Part shown: positions 61,440 through 63,642 of the stretch, one piece after another
Layout: every line of letters begins with the position of its first letter
Position numbering within the stretch: position 1 is the first letter of the stretch
Assembly (NCBI RefSeq): GCF_003387375.1
Contig: NZ_QUNG01000017.1
Coordinates: 4,004-67,645, forward strand
Source of the DNA: Marinomonas pollencensis
Lineage (GTDB): Bacteria > Pseudomonadota > Gammaproteobacteria > Pseudomonadales > Marinomonadaceae
Length of the DNA: 63,642 bases
Direction: 5' to 3'
The notes under the pieces: model-generated
The model's input: the letters and a program-made list of their open reading frames with translations, nothing else
Told to the model about the DNA's origin: nothing
Databases searched by the model: none
Program-made: the position numbers and the translations under genes

Positions 61440-62284
61440 CATGTGAGGTGTTGGAATAAATCAACAATATCAGCATGGGCATATTTATTTCGCTCTATGG
61501 CGTAATAGCGGCCAAGGTTGCCCTTGTGGGGTGAAAGAGAGACTAAAGTTCCACTGGCTAAATCGTCTTCAATTAGAGCTTTTGGGCAAAGGGCAATGCC
61601 TTGAGCTGCAATCGTCGCCATTTTCAGCAAATGAAAATCTTCGTATAAAAGACGAGGTGGTTGGCTGAGTTTTAATCCTTGTGTTGCAAACCAAGCTTGC
61701 CAACTGTCTGGGTTATTATCATGGAGTAAGTCCGCTTTTAACATGTCCTGATTGGATACAGGTAAGGTAAATCGTGTTAAGTAAATCGGACTGCAAACAG
61801 GAATGGTCTCGCCACTCAAAATGCGGGTAGATAGGTAAACGCTGCGACCATGCTTTTCATGACTGCCAATGCGCAGGCTGTACTCATCTAAATAGTCGGG
61901 GGCAGAAGAGAGGTAGTTAATAATAAACTCATGATTAGGCTGCTTTTCCTTAAATGCCAACAGGCGAGGTAATAGCCAAGGTTCAATAAGGGACGGTAGG
62001 CAGTAAATAGTCAGAGGTCGTGGTGTATCCGACACGCTCGACAGTATTTGGTCGATATGATCAAAGGGGGCGGCCAGTTCATTAGATAGTCGCTGCCCTT
62101 CGAGGGTGGGCTTGAGTTGTCGGCCAGATTTATAAAACAGAGCATAGCCAAGTTGGGCTTCTAGGCGTTTAAGCTGATGGCTAACGGCCGACTCTGTTAA
62201 ATGCAAAAAATCAGCGGTTGTTTTCAAGCTTTTAAATCGGATCGCGAGGTGAAATGTGTGTAAGGCATTGTATGGATGACTCAT
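61439..62284 (-). CDS. LysR-family transcriptional regulator
   Basis: This 281-residue regulator has an N-terminal winged helix (MSHPYNALHTFHLAIRFKSL...HLTESAVSHQLKRLEAQLG) and a C-terminal ligand-binding domain with the two-lobed periplasmic-binding fold. The HTH resembles the GcvA branch (AVSHQLKRLE). It is divergent from the DUF1989 gene and convergent with the transporter operon, so it most likely controls the DUF1989 gene and perhaps the transporter. The ligand is unknown. Confidence 0.88.
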   Translation of the reverse strand: MSHPYNALHTFHLAIRFKSLKTTADFLHLTESAVSHQLKRLEAQLGYALFYKSGRQLKPTLEGQRLSNELAAPFDHIDQILSSVSDTPRPLTIYCLPSLIEPWLLPRLLAFKEKQPNHEFIINYLSSAPDYLDEYSLRIGSHEKHGRSVYLSTRILSGETIPVCSPIYLTRFTLPVSNQDMLKADLLHDNNPDSWQAWFATQGLKLSQPPRLLYEDFHLLKMATIAAQGIALCPKALIEDDLASGTLVSLSPHKGNLGRYYAIERNKYAHADIVDLFQHLT

Positions 62285-62403
62285 TAACCGCCTCTCCTGT
62301 TTGTTACTTTAATTTTTGTCATGTGTTTTTAAATAAAGTCATTATATTTGAGTGTCCGGTTTTATTAAGCTAAGTCAAACAGTCAATAAAGCGGGAGAGT
62401 GTC

Positions 62404-63276
62404 ATGTGTAAAGTCGAAGCAGCTTACCGAGCGGGTCCAGGTTCAAAGCTTTCTGTTGATACCGATTTTTATAATTCACTAAAAGAAGGCGGTGTTAAGC
62501 GAACGTTAGTGGAAACCGTAAAGGTGCCGATGCGGTCGGGTAAAGCGTGGGAAGTGCCAGCAGGCCATGTCTTTCGAGTGCGGGTGCCAGAAGGACCACA
62601 GGTTGGTGATTTTAATATGTGGAATAAGCACGATCCCCGTGAGCGTATGTGGGCGTCGCGAACTCGTCAGATGCAAAGAGCACATGTGAGTATTCATGAC
62701 CGTCTTTGGTCAACGCTACCATTCCTTCGTCCCATGGTCACCATTATCGATGACAGTCTTGCCGAGTATGGACAGGACGCAGAAGGCGGTAGAGTGCATG
62801 ACTTATTAGGCACACGCTGTGACCCTTATGTGAATCGATTACTGACGGGGGAAGATTTTGACTTTCATTGCCACTCAAACTTAGTGCGTGCAGTACTGCC
62901 CTATGGATTAACCGAATTTGATGTTCATGATGTGCTGAATATTTTCCAATGCACAGGGCTTAATGAAGACGATAAATACTTCATGAAGGCGTGCCCGGCC
63001 AAACAGGGAGACTACCTAGAGTTCTTTGCTGAAATAGATCTATTGTGTGCATTGTCCTGTTGCCCAGGAGGGGACTTATCAGTAGATCTATGGGGCCCAG
63101 AAGCAAAAGACCCATTATCAACCTGCCATCCGTTGGAAGTGGAGATTTATAAGCTAGAAGCCAGTGCATTAGAAGATTGGGAAGAGCCTAAGAGTGCAGG
63201 TTACGCTGGTGGCCATGGTCTTAGTGCGTCAAATGTCGATTGGGAGGCGAAAAAGAAAGCCCTACCGTCTAACTAA
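62404..63276 (+). CDS. DUF1989 / urea carboxylase-associated family protein
   Basis: This 290-residue protein belongs to DUF1989, whose members occur beside urea carboxylase and amine-transport genes. Visible family segments are VPMRSGKAWEVPAGHVFRV (~40), GDFNMWNKHDPRERMWASRT (~67), FHCHSNLVRAV (~157) and LSCCPGGDLSV (~219), with several cysteines and histidines that may bind metal. There are no membrane segments. Its divergent LysR gene and the amine-type transporter nearby point to catabolism of a nitrogen compound; the reaction is unknown to me. Confidence 0.8.
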   Translation: MCKVEAAYRAGPGSKLSVDTDFYNSLKEGGVKRTLVETVKVPMRSGKAWEVPAGHVFRVRVPEGPQVGDFNMWNKHDPRERMWASRTRQMQRAHVSIHDRLWSTLPFLRPMVTIIDDSLAEYGQDAEGGRVHDLLGTRCDPYVNRLLTGEDFDFHCHSNLVRAVLPYGLTEFDVHDVLNIFQCTGLNEDDKYFMKACPAKQGDYLEFFAEIDLLCALSCCPGGDLSVDLWGPEAKDPLSTCHPLEVEIYKLEASALEDWEEPKSAGYAGGHGLSASNVDWEAKKKALPSN

Positions 63277-63381
63277 TAGCGCAAAAAACAAACAGAAAGT
63301 GGCATTTTTGATGGTTAATTGAACAGTTTTTGTTTTCTTTTAAATTAATTGCGATAAATGTCACTTTTTCTCAGAAAAGGG

Positions 63382-63409
63382 TTGCACTAAATCTGTAGAT
63401 CCTTAATAT
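63382..63409 (+). promoter_or_regulatory. rRNA operon promoter
   Basis: TTGCAC (-35, 63382-63387) and TAATAT (-10, 63404-63409) are 16 bases apart, followed by the GC-rich discriminator ACGCCCTCGC. The AT-rich stretch upstream (63290-63380) could be an UP element with Fis sites. The boxA-bearing leader downstream supports this call. Confidence 0.8.
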
Positions 63410-63642
63410 ACGCCCTCGCTGACACGGACAACGCTTCACAACAACGAAGACGATGTCTAGCTTACTAAGTAAGCCAACAAGTCAGCACGCTCTTTAAAAT
63501 AGATAATCAGATAATTTGTGTGGGCGCTCGCTGGAGTCTTCAGAAGATCAACGCAGTTCGGTTTTACCGGAATGTAGTTGATCAAAAAAATTGAAGACTT
63601 ACGAGAGTCAAACACGTCAATTCGCTTTATGTTGATTGTTCT
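63410..63642 (+). other. rRNA operon leader with boxA antitermination site
   Basis: The leader holds GCTCTTTAA at 63489-63497, the core of the boxA antitermination site of rRNA operons, preceded by short hairpins and followed by paired sequences of the kind used by RNase III to release 16S rRNA. The window ends in TTGATTGTTCT, which in related bacteria lies just ahead of the mature 16S 5' end. No 16S sequence is inside the window. Confidence 0.82.

Noticed and set aside
1..63642. CRISPR array or prophage
   Set aside because: No regularly spaced short repeats and no phage structural, integrase or lysis genes were seen.

Overview
The window reads as chromosomal DNA of a marine gammaproteobacterium, most likely Marinomonas or a close relative in the Oceanospirillales. 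This rests on gene order (rph/yicC; ftsY-ftsE-ftsX-rpoH; gshB beside a TonB-like gene; metX-metW/rdgB-hemW; metK/tkt-epd-pgk-fba), moderate GC content and a Pseudomonas-like glucose ABC system. It is an inference from recalled synteny, not a database match. Most of the window is ordinary housekeeping DNA, with one accessory island and one unusual signalling operon.

1-5100: an accessory island next to yicC. A HepT/MntA toxin-antitoxin pair occurs twice as ~740-bp direct repeats (1-743 and 4360-5102). Both hepT copies carry the same frameshift. Between the repeats lie a HipBA module with two matching operators, a SEC-C zinc-motif protein, the remnant of an IS3-type transposase and the C-terminal remnant of what may be a LlaJI-like restriction enzyme. 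The island probably separates yicC from gmk, its usual neighbour.

5079-12641: yicC and divergent rph, a periplasmic binding protein paired with a PAS-GGDEF-EAL protein, a small exported protein and a lipoprotein 5'-nucleotidase. 12859-20790: a glucose/mannose-type ABC transporter (gtsABCD-like) with its two-component system (gtrS/gltR-like) and a PfkB sugar kinase. 20863-25891: a manganese (yybP-ykoY) riboswitch ahead of a UPF0016 exporter, followed by a cNMP/CBS/DUF294 protein and a DEDDh exonuclease; then a BCCT osmolyte transporter. 26335-32080: hemW, rdgB, metW, metX, rsmD and a catalytically dead M16 relative. 32258-36270: ftsY, ftsE, ftsX, rpoH. 36365-41290: a TonB-like gene, gshB, an OmpA-like exported protein that seems to lack any standard start codon, a TolC-type channel and rsmE. 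41388-48583: metK with an attenuator-like leader, tkt, epd, pgk, and fba with a tandem structured repeat before it; then tRNA-Leu(UAG).

48956-54312 is the most interesting part: four tightly packed genes encoding a LuxP-like periplasmic receptor, a LuxQ-like hybrid sensor whose kinase and receiver domains have lost their catalytic residues, the nucleosidase MtnN (Pfs) and a predicted beta-barrel protein. It looks like an AI-2-type sensory system rebuilt around a pseudokinase.

54418-63642: trmA, serA, a Tat-exported polyamine-type ABC transporter operon, a LysR regulator, a DUF1989 protein, and the promoter and boxA leader of an rRNA operon whose 16S gene lies just beyond the right edge.

All calls come from reading the sequence and from memory of protein families; no alignment, structure prediction or folding program was run.
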